From SVTX01 sp045659745 (lineage in GTDB: Bacteria; Bacillota; Clostridia; Oscillospirales; CAG-272), in contig JAZRCL010000089.1 of assembly GCA_045659745.1 (NCBI GenBank), positions 1-64,000 on the forward strand: a stretch of 64,000 bases of DNA, read 5' to 3'. Shown piece by piece: positions 22,990-30,833 of this stretch. How positions within the stretch are numbered: the stretch's first letter is position 1; each line of letters begins with the position of its first letter. A program made the translations under genes and the position numbers. The notes under the pieces were generated by a model, which saw nothing but the letters and a program-made list of their open reading frames with translations, ran no database searches and had not been told where the DNA came from.

Positions 22990-23916
22990 TTACTCTTGAC
23001 TTTCGCTCTGCTCGGACTCAAGCTTTCTTCTGCGGTTGCGCTTTTTTATGGACTTAACAAGAATGATAATTCCAAGTGTAATCACGCCGCCCGTGATAGT
23101 AAAGGGCAGGCAAGCGACGAATGCTATTGCAAGACCCGAGCAGACGTTCACAAACGCATCCCAGCCGCCTTCAAGCGCGCCGAATATTTTTTCTCCAAAT
23201 GTTTCCTTGACCTCAACGTATTCCTCGACCTCACGGATATTCAGATATACCGTTGAATATGCGATTTTGCTATCGTAAAGGCGAATCTGCGTCTCGTATG
23301 ACTCTATCTCCGCAATTACATCGTAAAGCTTATTCTGAATCTCAATAAGATAACCGATATTGCCGTAGTCGGTGTACTCCTCGTAAAGCTTGGTAAGAGC
23401 TTCTTTTTCCATCTCGAGTACTTCTATGCGGGATTTTATATCATAATATGTGTTTGTGACCTCGTCGGAGTTGCTTGTGGATGACGTGACCTTGAGTATT
23501 TCACCCACGCCGTCGTTGAAGCCGTCAAGATTTTCGGCGGGAATACGAATGGTGTAGTCTGCATAGCGCGATCCGCCCTTACTGTTTATACCGTTGCCTG
23601 AGACCGACGAGCTTTCAATATATCCGCCGAGTCTGTCGCAAAGCTCCTCAACAAGAGTTACAGACTCCTCAAAATTCAGCGTCTGCGCGGAAATTCGGAC
23701 GGTTTTTATGATTTTTCTCTGATATTCCGAGTTATCCTCAAGGCTTGAGCCAATGTTGACGTCAATAGAATCCGACGTGCCGGGAGCCTCGGGCGCTATT
23801 TCCGCGCCGCCCATATAAGCGTCATTTTTAGACGCGGCATTGTCGCAGGATGTCATTGAAAGGGCAATAACAACAATCAGTATAAGACTCAATGCTAAAA
23901 TTCTGAATTTTTTCAT
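22990..23916 (-). CDS. DUF4349 lipoprotein
   Basis: The 308-residue protein begins with a lipoprotein signal (FRILALSLILIVVIALSMTSC). The DUF4349 core follows: KTVRISAQTLNFEESVTLVEEL, GGYIESSSVSG, then a coiled-coil stretch of about 60 residues (RIEVLEMEKEALTKLYEEY). A C-terminal membrane segment (GGVITLGIIILV) precedes a charged tail. It is therefore fixed to the membrane at both ends. Start ATG 23916 follows a ggaagga SD; the frame extends upstream to 23937 without one. Function is unknown, with a likely envelope role. Confidence 0.86.
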   Translation of the reverse strand: MKKFRILALSLILIVVIALSMTSCDNAASKNDAYMGGAEIAPEAPGTSDSIDVNIGSSLEDNSEYQRKIIKTVRISAQTLNFEESVTLVEELCDRLGGYIESSSVSGNGINSKGGSRYADYTIRIPAENLDGFNDGVGEILKVTSSTSNSDEVTNTYYDIKSRIEVLEMEKEALTKLYEEYTDYGNIGYLIEIQNKLYDVIAEIESYETQIRLYDSKIAYSTVYLNIREVEEYVEVKETFGEKIFGALEGGWDAFVNVCSGLAIAFVACLPFTITGGVITLGIIILVKSIKKRNRRRKLESEQSESQE

Positions 23917-23937
23917 AACAGTTCCTTCCCGTCGCAA

Positions 23938-24000
23938 AAAGGCGACCTTATAAGCAGATTTGCGGAGCTTTTTTGCTCCTCTACTTATAAGGTCGCCAAA
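23938..24000 (-). terminator. Long palindromic terminator after valS
   Basis: Perfect 14-bp arms GGCGACCTTATAAG (23941-23954) and CTTATAAGGTCGCC (23984-23997) enclose a smaller GGAGC/GCTCC hairpin. On the minus strand the structure ends in TTTTT. Confidence 0.8.
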
Positions 24001-24036
24001 TTTTATATTAGGTTACAAATTTTTTGAAAAAATTTT

Positions 24037-26685
24037 TTATCCGAGCTTGGAGAGTGCCGAGAGCACGCCGTCAAGGTTCTCTCTGTACTTAGCAAGCTTT
24101 GCGCGCTCGCCGTCAATAACTGCTGCGGGAGCCTTGGATACAAAGCCCTCGTTTGCAAGCTTCTTTTCAATTCTCTCTATCTCACCGATAAGCTTTTTGC
24201 GCTCGCCCTCAAGTCTTGCCTTTTCCTTTTCAAAGTCAATTATGTCGGAGAGGGGAAGGTAGATTGTGCAAGCGTCGGTGATTATCTGTACCGCATTGTC
24301 TGCAGAAACTTCACTCTCGTCAAACTTATCTGCCACAACAACTTCGGATGCGGATGCAAGACGGCTGAAGAATACAGCAGACTGCTCACCGAAAATGCTC
24401 TGATACTTAGTTTCAATATAAACCTTTGCCTTGCGGGAGGGAACAACGTTCATCTCGCTGCGGCGGGTTCTTATAGCCTTTATCGCGTCGATTATCTTGC
24501 CCATCTCGTCAGCCTGCTGAGTAAAGCAGAGGCATTCGCAGAATGAGGGATATTCGGAGATCATGATGCTTTCGCAATCGTGGGGAAGGCTCTGATATAT
24601 CTCCTCGGTGATAAAGGGCATAAAGGGATGGAGGAGCTTGAGTATTCCTGTGAGAACGTAAGAGATAACGTTCTGACAGATAAGATTTGCCTCGGTCTCC
24701 TTGTCGTTAAGTCTTGCCTTTGCAAGCTCGATATACCAGTCACAGAAGATATCCCAAGCAAAGTCATAGATAGCCGAGAGAGCAACGCCAACCTCAAACT
24801 TGTCAAGCGCGCCGACTACGTTCTCAACGAGCTTGTTGTACTGATCGAGAATCCACTTGTCTTCAAGCGCGAGCTTGTCAGCCTCGGGGAGCTTTATCTC
24901 GTCAATGGTGAGGTTCATTCTTACGAATCTCGATGCGTTCCAGAGCTTGTTTGCAAAGTTTCTTGCCGCCTCGATCTTCTCGTCTGAGAATCTCATGTCG
25001 TTTCCGGGGGAGTTGCCCGTTGCGAGCGCAAAGCGGAGAGCGTCTGCGCCGTAGGTCTTTATAACTTCAAGCGGGTCGATACCGTTGCCAAGAGACTTGG
25101 ACATCTTGCGTCCCTGAGCATCTCTTACAAGACCGTGAATAAATACGGTAGAGAAGGGCTTTTCTCCCATGTGCTCAAGTCCCGAGAATATCATACGGGA
25201 AACCCAGAACGTGATAATATCGTAACCCGTTACGAGCACGCTCGTGGGGTAATATTTCTTGAGGTCTTCAGTGGACTCGGGCCAGCCAAGAGTAGAGAAG
25301 GGCCAGAGGGCAGACGAGAACCACGTGTCAAGCACGTCGGGGTCCTGACGAACCGCTCCGCCACACTTGGGACAGGTGCAGATATCGGTTTTGGAGACAG
25401 TCATCTCGCCGCACTCGTCGCAGTAGAACGCAGGAATTCTGTGTCCCCACCAGAGCTGACGGGAGATACACCAGTCAAGAATGTTGTTCATCCAGTTAAA
25501 GTAGTTCTTGGAGAAACGCTCGGGAACAAAATTGATGCTTCCGTCCTCAACAGCCTCAATAGCGGGAGCTGCGAGGGGCTTCATCTTAACGAACCACTGG
25601 TCGCTGGTGAGAGGCTCAACTGTCGTGCCGCAACGGTAGCAAACGCCAACGTTGTGGTCGTGAGGCTCAACCTTAACGAGATAGCCCTGCGCTTCAAGAT
25701 CGGCAACGAGAGCCTTGCGGCATTCGTATCTGTCCATACCCTCGTACTTGCCCGCGCCTGCGTTCATCGTAGCGTCGTCGTTCATAACCTTGATCTGCTC
25801 AAGGTTGTGTCTTTGGCCTACCATGAAGTCGTTGGGGTCGTGTGCAGGGGTGATCTTAACGCAGCCCGTACCAAAACCGATCTCAACGTAGTCGTCGGCA
25901 ATAACGGGAATTTCTCTGTTTACTATGGGAAGAAGAAGCTTCTTTCCTATAAGGTGCTTTGTCTTTTCGTCCTCGGGGTTGACTGCAACTGCGGTATCAC
26001 CGAACATTGTCTCGGGACGTGTTGTTGCTACCTCGACGTAGCCGTCCTCACCGATAATGGGGTACTTGATGTGCCAGAAAAATCCGGGCTGATCCTTGTA
26101 CTCAACCTCTGCGTCGGAAAGCGCGGTGAGACATCTGGGACACCAGTTTATAATACGATGACCGCGGTAGATAAGTCCCTTGTCGTAAAGGTTTACGAAC
26201 ACCTCGCGAACTGCATGGGAGCAGCCATCGTCCATTGTAAATCTCTGACGCGACCAGTCACACGACGCACCAAGCTTTTTGAGCTGGCTTGTGATGCGAG
26301 CCTCGTAAGTGTCCTTCCAGCCCCATACGCGCTCAAGGAATTTCTCACGGCCGAGGTCATAACGTGTAAGACCCTCGTCAACGCGGAGTCTCTCCTCAAC
26401 CTTTATCTGTGTAGCAATTCCCGCGTGGTCTGTGCCGGGTACCCAAAGGGTATTGTAGCCCTGCATTCTCTTGTAGCGGACGAGAATGTCCTGCAGGGTC
26501 TCGTCAAGCGCGTGACCCATGTGAAGCTGACCCGTAACGTTCGGGGGAGGGATAACTACGGAAAATGCGGGATTTTCATTCTTCGCGTCGGGTGTAAAAT
26601 AACCCTTTTCGCACCAATTTGCATAAATTCTGTCCTCAAACTCGGAGGGAGAATATGTTTTTGGAAGCTCATTGTAAGAATTCAT
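24037..26685 (-). CDS. valS: Valine--tRNA ligase
   Basis: The 882-residue class I synthetase has the HIGH motif in PPPNVTGQLHMGHAL (about residue 48) and KMSKS in GRKMSKSLGNGIDP (about residue 525). It has an editing domain around 220-350 (TTRPETMFGDTAVAV), a zinc-like cluster in CDECGEMTVSKTDICTCPKCGG and the anticodon domain. The C-terminal tRNA-binding coiled coil is FEKEKARLEGERKKLIGEIER. It charges tRNA-Val. A T-box leader (26913-27205) controls it, with an unusual repeat-like insert between leader and start codon. The start has an aggagat SD. Confidence 0.97.
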   Translation of the reverse strand: MNSYNELPKTYSPSEFEDRIYANWCEKGYFTPDAKNENPAFSVVIPPPNVTGQLHMGHALDETLQDILVRYKRMQGYNTLWVPGTDHAGIATQIKVEERLRVDEGLTRYDLGREKFLERVWGWKDTYEARITSQLKKLGASCDWSRQRFTMDDGCSHAVREVFVNLYDKGLIYRGHRIINWCPRCLTALSDAEVEYKDQPGFFWHIKYPIIGEDGYVEVATTRPETMFGDTAVAVNPEDEKTKHLIGKKLLLPIVNREIPVIADDYVEIGFGTGCVKITPAHDPNDFMVGQRHNLEQIKVMNDDATMNAGAGKYEGMDRYECRKALVADLEAQGYLVKVEPHDHNVGVCYRCGTTVEPLTSDQWFVKMKPLAAPAIEAVEDGSINFVPERFSKNYFNWMNNILDWCISRQLWWGHRIPAFYCDECGEMTVSKTDICTCPKCGGAVRQDPDVLDTWFSSALWPFSTLGWPESTEDLKKYYPTSVLVTGYDIITFWVSRMIFSGLEHMGEKPFSTVFIHGLVRDAQGRKMSKSLGNGIDPLEVIKTYGADALRFALATGNSPGNDMRFSDEKIEAARNFANKLWNASRFVRMNLTIDEIKLPEADKLALEDKWILDQYNKLVENVVGALDKFEVGVALSAIYDFAWDIFCDWYIELAKARLNDKETEANLICQNVISYVLTGILKLLHPFMPFITEEIYQSLPHDCESIMISEYPSFCECLCFTQQADEMGKIIDAIKAIRTRRSEMNVVPSRKAKVYIETKYQSIFGEQSAVFFSRLASASEVVVADKFDESEVSADNAVQIITDACTIYLPLSDIIDFEKEKARLEGERKKLIGEIERIEKKLANEGFVSKAPAAVIDGERAKLAKYRENLDGVLSALSKLG

Positions 26686-26739
26686 TTTTTAATCTCCTGT
26701 ATTTTTTGAAATTATTTTTCGATTTTTTGTAAAAGTTTT

Positions 26740-26906
26740 TACGTCGCTTTTTTCAAAAAGCGACCGCCCATCCAAGGCGCGGAGCGTTGGTCGCCCTCCG
26801 CAGATGGCGAAATACCTCTGTCGTTAGAAGCGCCACGGAAGGGGAATGCCAAGCATTTGGCTTGGCAGGGGGAACCACACAAGTGGGGGGTTCCCCTAAA
26901 TGTGAT
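26740..26906. repeat. Palindrome-rich insert between the T-box and valS
   Basis: The segment contains three hairpins: GTCGCTTTTT/AAAAAGCGAC (26742-26764), GCCAAGCATTTGGCTTGGC (about 26848-26866) and GGGGAACC/GGTTCCCC (about 26870-26896). It is G/C-rich and carries no gene. It looks like an intergenic repeat element that landed in the leader, because ordinary T-box leaders run almost directly into the gene. Only one copy is in the window. Confidence 0.55.
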
Positions 26907-26912
26907 AGAAAT

Positions 26913-27205
26913 AAAAAACGCCCGATATGCACGATGCACATCAGGACGCAAATAGCGCGGTACCACCCGAAATTATATTTGTCCAACATTTTAGACGACC
27001 GATGGTCGCCCCTACAAATTGGAGCAAATATCTCTCTTATGCTATAACGGAACAACCGTCGCAAACTACTTGCAATACTGCTTTCAAATGCGCCGCTCAC
27101 GGACGACTTCAACTGCTACCCTTGTAGGCTCGCACCGACCGCCCACTCTCTGCAAAGGACACACAATTTACTACTCCCGCTCAAAGCGTTTTATAAAATT
27201 ACACT
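26913..27205 (-). ncRNA. T-box riboswitch of valS
   Basis: On the minus strand the hallmark T-box GGGTGGTACCGCG is at 26956-26968. Its TGGT can pair with the ACCA end of uncharged tRNA. A terminator hairpin follows (GCGTCCTGATGTGCA against TGCATATCGGGCG) with six Ts at 26913-26918. About 220 bases upstream can form Stem I and the specifier loop; I did not fix the specifier codon. Uncharged tRNA-Val should relieve termination and raise valS. Confidence 0.9.
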
Positions 27206-27207
27206 AT

Positions 27208-27236
27208 ATTATAACAAATAAAAATAGGCTTGTCAA
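27208..27236 (-). promoter_or_regulatory. Promoter of the valS T-box leader
   Basis: On the minus strand, a perfect TTGACA and a perfect TATAAT are separated by 17 bases. Confidence 0.85.
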
Positions 27237-27249
27237 TGATTTTTCAAAA

Positions 27250-27278
27250 AAATTCTCGGGCAGGATGCCCGAGAATTT
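27250..27278 (-). terminator. Terminator after the rubredoxin-like gene
   Basis: AAATTCTCGGGCA pairs with TGCCCGAGAATTT; the minus-strand T run follows. It overlaps the region just upstream of the valS promoter. Confidence 0.85.
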
Positions 27279-27289
27279 AATATTGCGTT

Positions 27290-27892
27290 TTATTCAATCG
27301 GTTCAAAATCGGACGCAGGGTGCTTGCAGAGAGGACAGATAAAGTCCTTGGGGAGCGGGTCGCCCTCGTAAATATATCCGCATATCTTGCACACGTATCC
27401 CTTTGTCTTGGGCTTCTGGGGCTTTGGCTTGACGTTTGCATGATAGTAGCTGTACGTCATAGTCTCGGCTTTGGATATCACCTGAGCGTCAACCACCTTG
27501 CAGATAAACATAACGTGCGTGTCAAGGTCGATAAACTTCTCGGTTTCGAGGGAAATGTACGCGTTTATATATTTTGTCAGATAGCCAAGACCGTTCTTTG
27601 AGCGGGGAAGGAACTCGCCACCGAGCTTGTCCGTGTTTCTGCCGCTCTTGAAACCGAATTTTTCAAAGACGGAAAATGGTGCGTCCACTGTAAGGCAGTT
27701 TACGTTCATTTTGCCCGTGTTTTTTACGACCTCGTATGTGTAGTTTGACTTGTTTATAGTCACTGCAACTCTCGCTGGCGATCCTGTGACCTGCATTATG
27801 GAGTTGAGGATACAGCCTGTGTCCTTGACGCCGTCGTTGACGGTCACAACGTAAAGACCGTAGCCTATTTTGAACAAAGCGGAAAGATCCAT
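27290..27892 (-). CDS. High-molecular-weight rubredoxin (flavin reductase plus rubredoxin)
   Basis: Residues 1-150 form a flavin reductase-like split barrel (LFKIGYGLYVVTV, INKSNYTYEVVKNTGKMNVN). Residues 162-200 are a rubredoxin with both metal knuckles, CKICGYIYEGDPLP and CPLCKHPASDF. This architecture is the Hrb type, which moves electrons from NADH to flavodiiron proteins that remove O2 or NO. No flavodiiron gene is adjacent. The protein is cytoplasmic. The start has a ggaggca SD and a promoter at 27931-27959. Confidence 0.92.
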   Translation of the reverse strand: MDLSALFKIGYGLYVVTVNDGVKDTGCILNSIMQVTGSPARVAVTINKSNYTYEVVKNTGKMNVNCLTVDAPFSVFEKFGFKSGRNTDKLGGEFLPRSKNGLGYLTKYINAYISLETEKFIDLDTHVMFICKVVDAQVISKAETMTYSYYHANVKPKPQKPKTKGYVCKICGYIYEGDPLPKDFICPLCKHPASDFEPIE

Positions 27893-27930
27893 ATATTTGC
27901 CTCCTTGGTGTTTGTTGTATTTGTAGTTTT

Positions 27931-27959
27931 ATTATACCATAGAACGCTGGAGTTTGCAA
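27931..27959 (-). promoter_or_regulatory. Promoter of the rubredoxin-like gene
   Basis: On the minus strand, TTGCAA and TATAAT are separated by 17 bases. Confidence 0.75.
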
Positions 27960-28004
27960 GAGATTTGGAGATATATATTCAAAAATGTTCGAGGTAGGTG
28001 TGTG

Positions 28005-28033
28005 TTGACAAGATTGGGGAAATATGGTATAAT
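28005..28033 (+). promoter_or_regulatory. Promoter of the 238-aa exported protein gene
   Basis: A perfect TTGACA and a perfect TATAAT have a 17-base spacer. Confidence 0.85.
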
Positions 28034-28084
28034 TAAAGTGGAGGATAAGCAACATTGAAGCAGGTAAAAAAGAAAGGGGTAAGT

Positions 28085-28801
28085 ATGAAAAGGGGAATAA
28101 AAAGAATTGCTGTAGTTATACTGATATTGTTTTTGTTAACTGCTGGCTCCATAACGGTATTTGCAGAAGACACGGGTTTTTCGACATCGCCTTTATCCGA
28201 AGAAAAAGTTGCTGATATCGTTGAGAATGTAAGCATGACAATGTTTACAGAAGAACCGCCGAAGCGGAATATACATTGTTTTGACGTTGCAGAAGACGGA
28301 ACCGTTGCTATTGGTTATAGCAATCTAACAAGTAAAACGATATGTGTTTATTCGAGTGATGGTGAGTTTAAATATGGCTATAGTTTTCGAAATGCTGGAA
28401 ATTTCGGGATTGATATAATCGGTGAATTATTATATGTATGTTCTGTTCGTGGAGGAGTAGCTATTGCAATTAACTTTGACGGCGAAATAGTAGGCGGTGT
28501 TGAAATTCACGAAACACGAGAAAATTCAAGATATTGGCAAAACCATATTTTCGAAGATAAACGAACTGTTGGAGAAAACGAGTATATTTTAAAAAGAAAT
28601 AATGAGGTTATATATTTTGAATCTGTGGGCTATTCTCAATTAGTTAAAATTACGCCAGACGGTGAAGAAATTGTTATACACAACGCAAAAACTCATCAGC
28701 TCATATCTACAATATTTATAATTGTTGGTGTGGTTGTTTTTATTGGAACAGGTATCACTATTGGTCTTCTGAAAATAAATAAAATTAAGAAAAAAACGTA
28801 A
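28085..28801 (+). CDS. Exported, C-terminally anchored protein, unknown
   Basis: The protein has a signal peptide (AVVILILFLLTAGSITVFA), an outer domain of about 175 residues and a C-terminal membrane segment (STIFIIVGVVVFIGTGITIG) ending in a lysine-rich tail. The outer part has strand-turn patterns such as DVAEDGTVAIGYSN and LLYVCSVRGGVAIAINFDGEIV, suggesting a few propeller-like blades. Start ATG 28085 follows aaagggg. The gene is A/T-rich with A/T-ending codons, unlike its neighbours, which suggests recent acquisition. No family was recognised. Confidence 0.65.
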   Translation: MKRGIKRIAVVILILFLLTAGSITVFAEDTGFSTSPLSEEKVADIVENVSMTMFTEEPPKRNIHCFDVAEDGTVAIGYSNLTSKTICVYSSDGEFKYGYSFRNAGNFGIDIIGELLYVCSVRGGVAIAINFDGEIVGGVEIHETRENSRYWQNHIFEDKRTVGENEYILKRNNEVIYFESVGYSQLVKITPDGEEIVIHNAKTHQLISTIFIIVGVVVFIGTGITIGLLKINKIKKKT

Positions 28802-28864
28802 AATAGTTGGGCAAGTTTTGTTCGTAATACTGTGGTTTAGCGTATAAAAACAAAATGCAAAGTT

Positions 28865-28905
28865 AAGGGCTTTTGAAAAATCCGAAAAATTTTTCAAAAG
28901 CCCTT
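28865..28905. repeat. Perfect 17-bp palindrome upstream of the tRNA promoter
   Basis: AAGGGCTTTTGAAAAAT and its exact complement are separated by CCGAAAA-type bases. Its right end overlaps the -35 box of the tRNA promoter. It can stop read-through from the upstream gene, though it lacks a T run on the plus strand. Confidence 0.7.
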
Positions 28906-28932
28906 GACAAACGCAATTTTATTTGATATAAT
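28904..28932 (+). promoter_or_regulatory. Promoter of the tRNA-Thr locus
   Basis: TTGACA (28904-28909), 17 bases and TATAAT (28927-28932) lie 24 bases before the first tRNA-like sequence. Confidence 0.85.
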
Positions 28933-28956
28933 ACACGAGTCGTCACAAAGCGGCAT

Positions 28957-28978
28957 GCTGGTATGGCTCAGTCGGTAG
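28957..28978 (+). pseudogene. tRNA-Thr 5' fragment
   Basis: Bases 28957-28978 repeat the acceptor and D-arm start of the intact tRNA at 29035 (GCTGGTATGGCTCAGTCGGT then AG). Instead of the anticodon arm, an unrelated 56-base piece follows with the hairpin CACCAC-CTTC-GGTGGT. It cannot be a functional tRNA. Confidence 0.8.
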
Positions 28979-29034
28979 TTTCACCACCTTCGGTGGTTTC
29001 GCGCTACCTCGTTGCGCCACACCACTCATACTTC

Positions 29035-29110
29035 GCTGGTATGGCTCAGTCGGTAGAGCACGTCATTGGTAATGACGAGGTCATCAGTTCGATTCTGATT
29101 ACCAGCTCCA
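29035..29110 (+). tRNA. trnT: tRNA-Thr (anticodon GGT)
   Basis: The cloverleaf is complete. The acceptor is GCTGGTA/TACCAGC, the D-arm GGCTCAGTCGGTAGAGC, and the anticodon stem CGTCA/TGACG carries loop TTGGTAA (anticodon GGT). The T-arm is ATCAG-TTCGATT-CTGAT, followed by discriminator T and encoded CCA. A terminator follows at 29110-29140. Confidence 0.95.
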
Positions 29111-29143
29111 AAGCACCTATGCGAATGCGTAGGTGCTTTTGTG
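29110..29143 (+). terminator. Terminator after tRNA-Thr
   Basis: AAAGCACCTA pairs with TAGGTGCTTT, with a short T run. A near-identical copy lies at 29366-29400 after the split copy. Confidence 0.8.
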
Positions 29144-29148
29144 TTTAT

Positions 29149-29364
29149 ATATGGCTCAGTCGGTAGAGCACGTCATTATACGTTCGCTTCGCTCACTAAT
29201 CGAGTTTGCTTTGCAAACATCGGGTAAGGACGACATACGTTCGCTGCGCTCACTGCCGCGAGTTTGCTACGCAAACGTCGTCATACGTTCCCTCGCTATG
29301 CTCGCTCACTGCCGCGAGTTTGCTACGCAAACATCGGTCACAGGTTCGATTCTGATTACCAGCT
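29149..29364 (+). pseudogene. tRNA-Thr copy split by a 158-base repeat insert
   Basis: Bases 29149-29177 match the D-arm and anticodon 5' stem of the intact tRNA. Bases 29336-29364 match its T-arm and acceptor 3' half. Between them lie 158 bases of palindromic tandem units. The acceptor 5' end is also lost (TATATGG instead of GCTGGTATGG), so the gene is not functional. Confidence 0.85.
29178..29335 (+). repeat. Three tandem palindromic units inside a tRNA copy
   Basis: Units begin at 29180, 29237 and 29284 with ACGTTCGCT or ACGTTCCCT. Each continues with GCTCACT and the hairpin GAGTTTGC-N3-GCAAAC, and is about 48-57 bases long. Each is preceded by a CAT-type end resembling the tRNA anticodon stem CGTCAT, which hints at stepwise duplication at that site. 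Confidence 0.8.
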
Positions 29365-29365
29365 C

Positions 29366-29400
29366 AAAAGCACCTATGCAAATGCGTAGGTGCTTTTGTG
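29366..29400 (+). terminator. Duplicated terminator after the split tRNA copy
   Basis: AAAAGCACCTA pairs with TAGGTGCTTTT. It differs from the terminator at 29110 by only a few bases, showing that the tRNA-plus-terminator unit was duplicated. Confidence 0.8.
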
Positions 29401-29401
29401 T

Positions 29402-30481
29402 TTATTTCCTTTTCTGCACCGCCATCGCCAGAAGCGGTAGAGCCGCACTTATAAAAAACAAAATGCAGATATAGAGTCCGTAGCTTCCAAATGATATATC
29501 GCTCAACGTCGGGGCGGACGGGCTGATGGACACGGAAAAAAATTTAAGCAAAATAAAACATATAATCGCGCATAATACACCCTGCAAAAGCTTTTGGAGA
29601 ACAAAGGCTTTTTTTCTTATGTGTCTGCCGCGGTCAAGCGATATTATCTGAAAAATGACCGATAGTCCCGAAAATCCCGCAAAAAACGCCGCAAGTATGG
29701 GCGAAATATTACCGCCAAGCCCTGCCGCGAAGGACATTCCGTTTGATATTTCAAGCAATCCTGAAAGTATCACGGGTATAATTTTCGGCGCGCCAATTAT
29801 ATCGCACAGGCGGGTAGCGTACCCGATAAGCACCGAGAAAAAGACCACGTATCCGCACACCGTCAGCATAACTGCCGCAGACGAGGACACCGCGCCTGTG
29901 AATGCATTCACCGCGTCGGTGTTTTTTTGCGATACAAAGATGGCTTTGCGGTTGTATTTATATATAAACCTACCCGTTATTCCCAAAATGCACGAGGACA
30001 AAATAAGCGAGACAAAGAGAATTATTCCAAGACGCGAGCTTTGAAAAAGCAGTCCCACCGCGCCGCACACAAATGCGGGAGAGGGTATATTGCAAAAGCT
30101 CATTATGTGACTAAGCTCGGTGTGGTTTATTTTGTTTTCCTCGTATAGCTTGAGCGCGCTTTTAGCTCCTATAGGGAAACCGCATAAAAATCCCAGCAAA
30201 ACCGCAAACGATCCCTCGCGCGACGTGCCGAAAACAAAGCTCAAGGGTCTTGAAAACAGGGCTTTCAGAATTTTTCCAGTGTCGCTTGAAATCAGAAAAT
30301 CCGAAATTATCATAAAGGGAAAAAGCGAGGGGACAAGGCTTTGCACGCATAGTTTGAGCGAGCCCCTCATATACTCAAAGGAAACTGCGGGGGAGATTAG
30401 CAACAGCACGAGCAAAAAAAGCACCAATATAGGCAAGGGTGACACCCGTCTGCCTGTTTTTTTGAGAACTGTTTTTTGCAT
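29402..30481 (-). CDS. ylbJ: Sporulation membrane protein YlbJ (SpoVV-like)
   Basis: The 359-residue protein has about eight hydrophobic segments. It carries the family strings QSLVPSLFPFMIISDFL, LGFLCGFPIGAKSALKLYEE, FCNIPSPAFVCGAVG and GLLEISNGMSFAA. In B. subtilis YlbJ/SpoVV moves dipicolinic acid across the outer forespore membrane. I start at ATG 30481, with an aaggtg SD; the frame goes on upstream without one. It is divergent from yqfC, both being spore genes. Confidence 0.9.
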   Translation of the reverse strand: MQKTVLKKTGRRVSPLPILVLFLLVLLLISPAVSFEYMRGSLKLCVQSLVPSLFPFMIISDFLISSDTGKILKALFSRPLSFVFGTSREGSFAVLLGFLCGFPIGAKSALKLYEENKINHTELSHIMSFCNIPSPAFVCGAVGLLFQSSRLGIILFVSLILSSCILGITGRFIYKYNRKAIFVSQKNTDAVNAFTGAVSSSAAVMLTVCGYVVFFSVLIGYATRLCDIIGAPKIIPVILSGLLEISNGMSFAAGLGGNISPILAAFFAGFSGLSVIFQIISLDRGRHIRKKAFVLQKLLQGVLCAIICFILLKFFSVSISPSAPTLSDISFGSYGLYICILFFISAALPLLAMAVQKRK

Positions 30482-30536
30482 ACACCTTACCCCCACGGCT
30501 TTATCACCTTAATTTTATTTTTGGGAGGGTGAAAAT

Positions 30537-30833
30537 ATGAATACAGAGAGCAAAAAAGCGGGGAATAACATTTTTCGTGTGGTCGTATCAAAAACACAGC
30601 TTCCGTGCGATCTGCTCGAGGGCGAATTCAGACTTGAGATGCGCGGCAGACGGGAGCTTTATATTTTCGGAGGTAAAAGAATACTAAAATATTCCGACAA
30701 TGAAATGGTAATACGCGCCAAAGTATTTGACGTGTTTATAGGCGGGGAGAAGCTCACGTGCGCTTCATTTCACCAATCGGGAATAGTCATAAAGGGTATT
30801 ATAAAAAGCATAGAATTGGAGAATTTTGAATGA
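30537..30833 (+). CDS. yqfC: Sporulation protein YqfC
   Basis: The 98-residue protein matches YqfC with SKTQLPCDLLEGEFRLEMRGRRELYIFGGKRILKYSD and a C-terminal MVIRAKVFDVFIGGEKLTCASFHQSG, beta-rich and without membrane segments. YqfC is produced in the mother cell and is needed for efficient sporulation with YqfD. The SD is gggaggg. The stop overlaps the yqfD start (ATGA), so they are translated together. Confidence 0.9.
   Translation: MNTESKKAGNNIFRVVVSKTQLPCDLLEGEFRLEMRGRRELYIFGGKRILKYSDNEMVIRAKVFDVFIGGEKLTCASFHQSGIVIKGIIKSIELENFE

Noticed and set aside
25135..26709. Long open frame (524 codons) on the plus strand
   Set aside because: It is antisense to valS, whose product matches a known enzyme over its full length; the plus-strand protein has no family pattern and no SD.
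29178..29335. CRISPR-like short repeats
   Set aside because: Only three units, unequal lengths, no unique spacers and no cas genes; the units are palindromes within a tRNA copy.
29133..29474. Plus-strand frame across the tRNA repeats
   Set aside because: It consists of the tRNA-like sequence, the palindromic units and the terminator read as protein.
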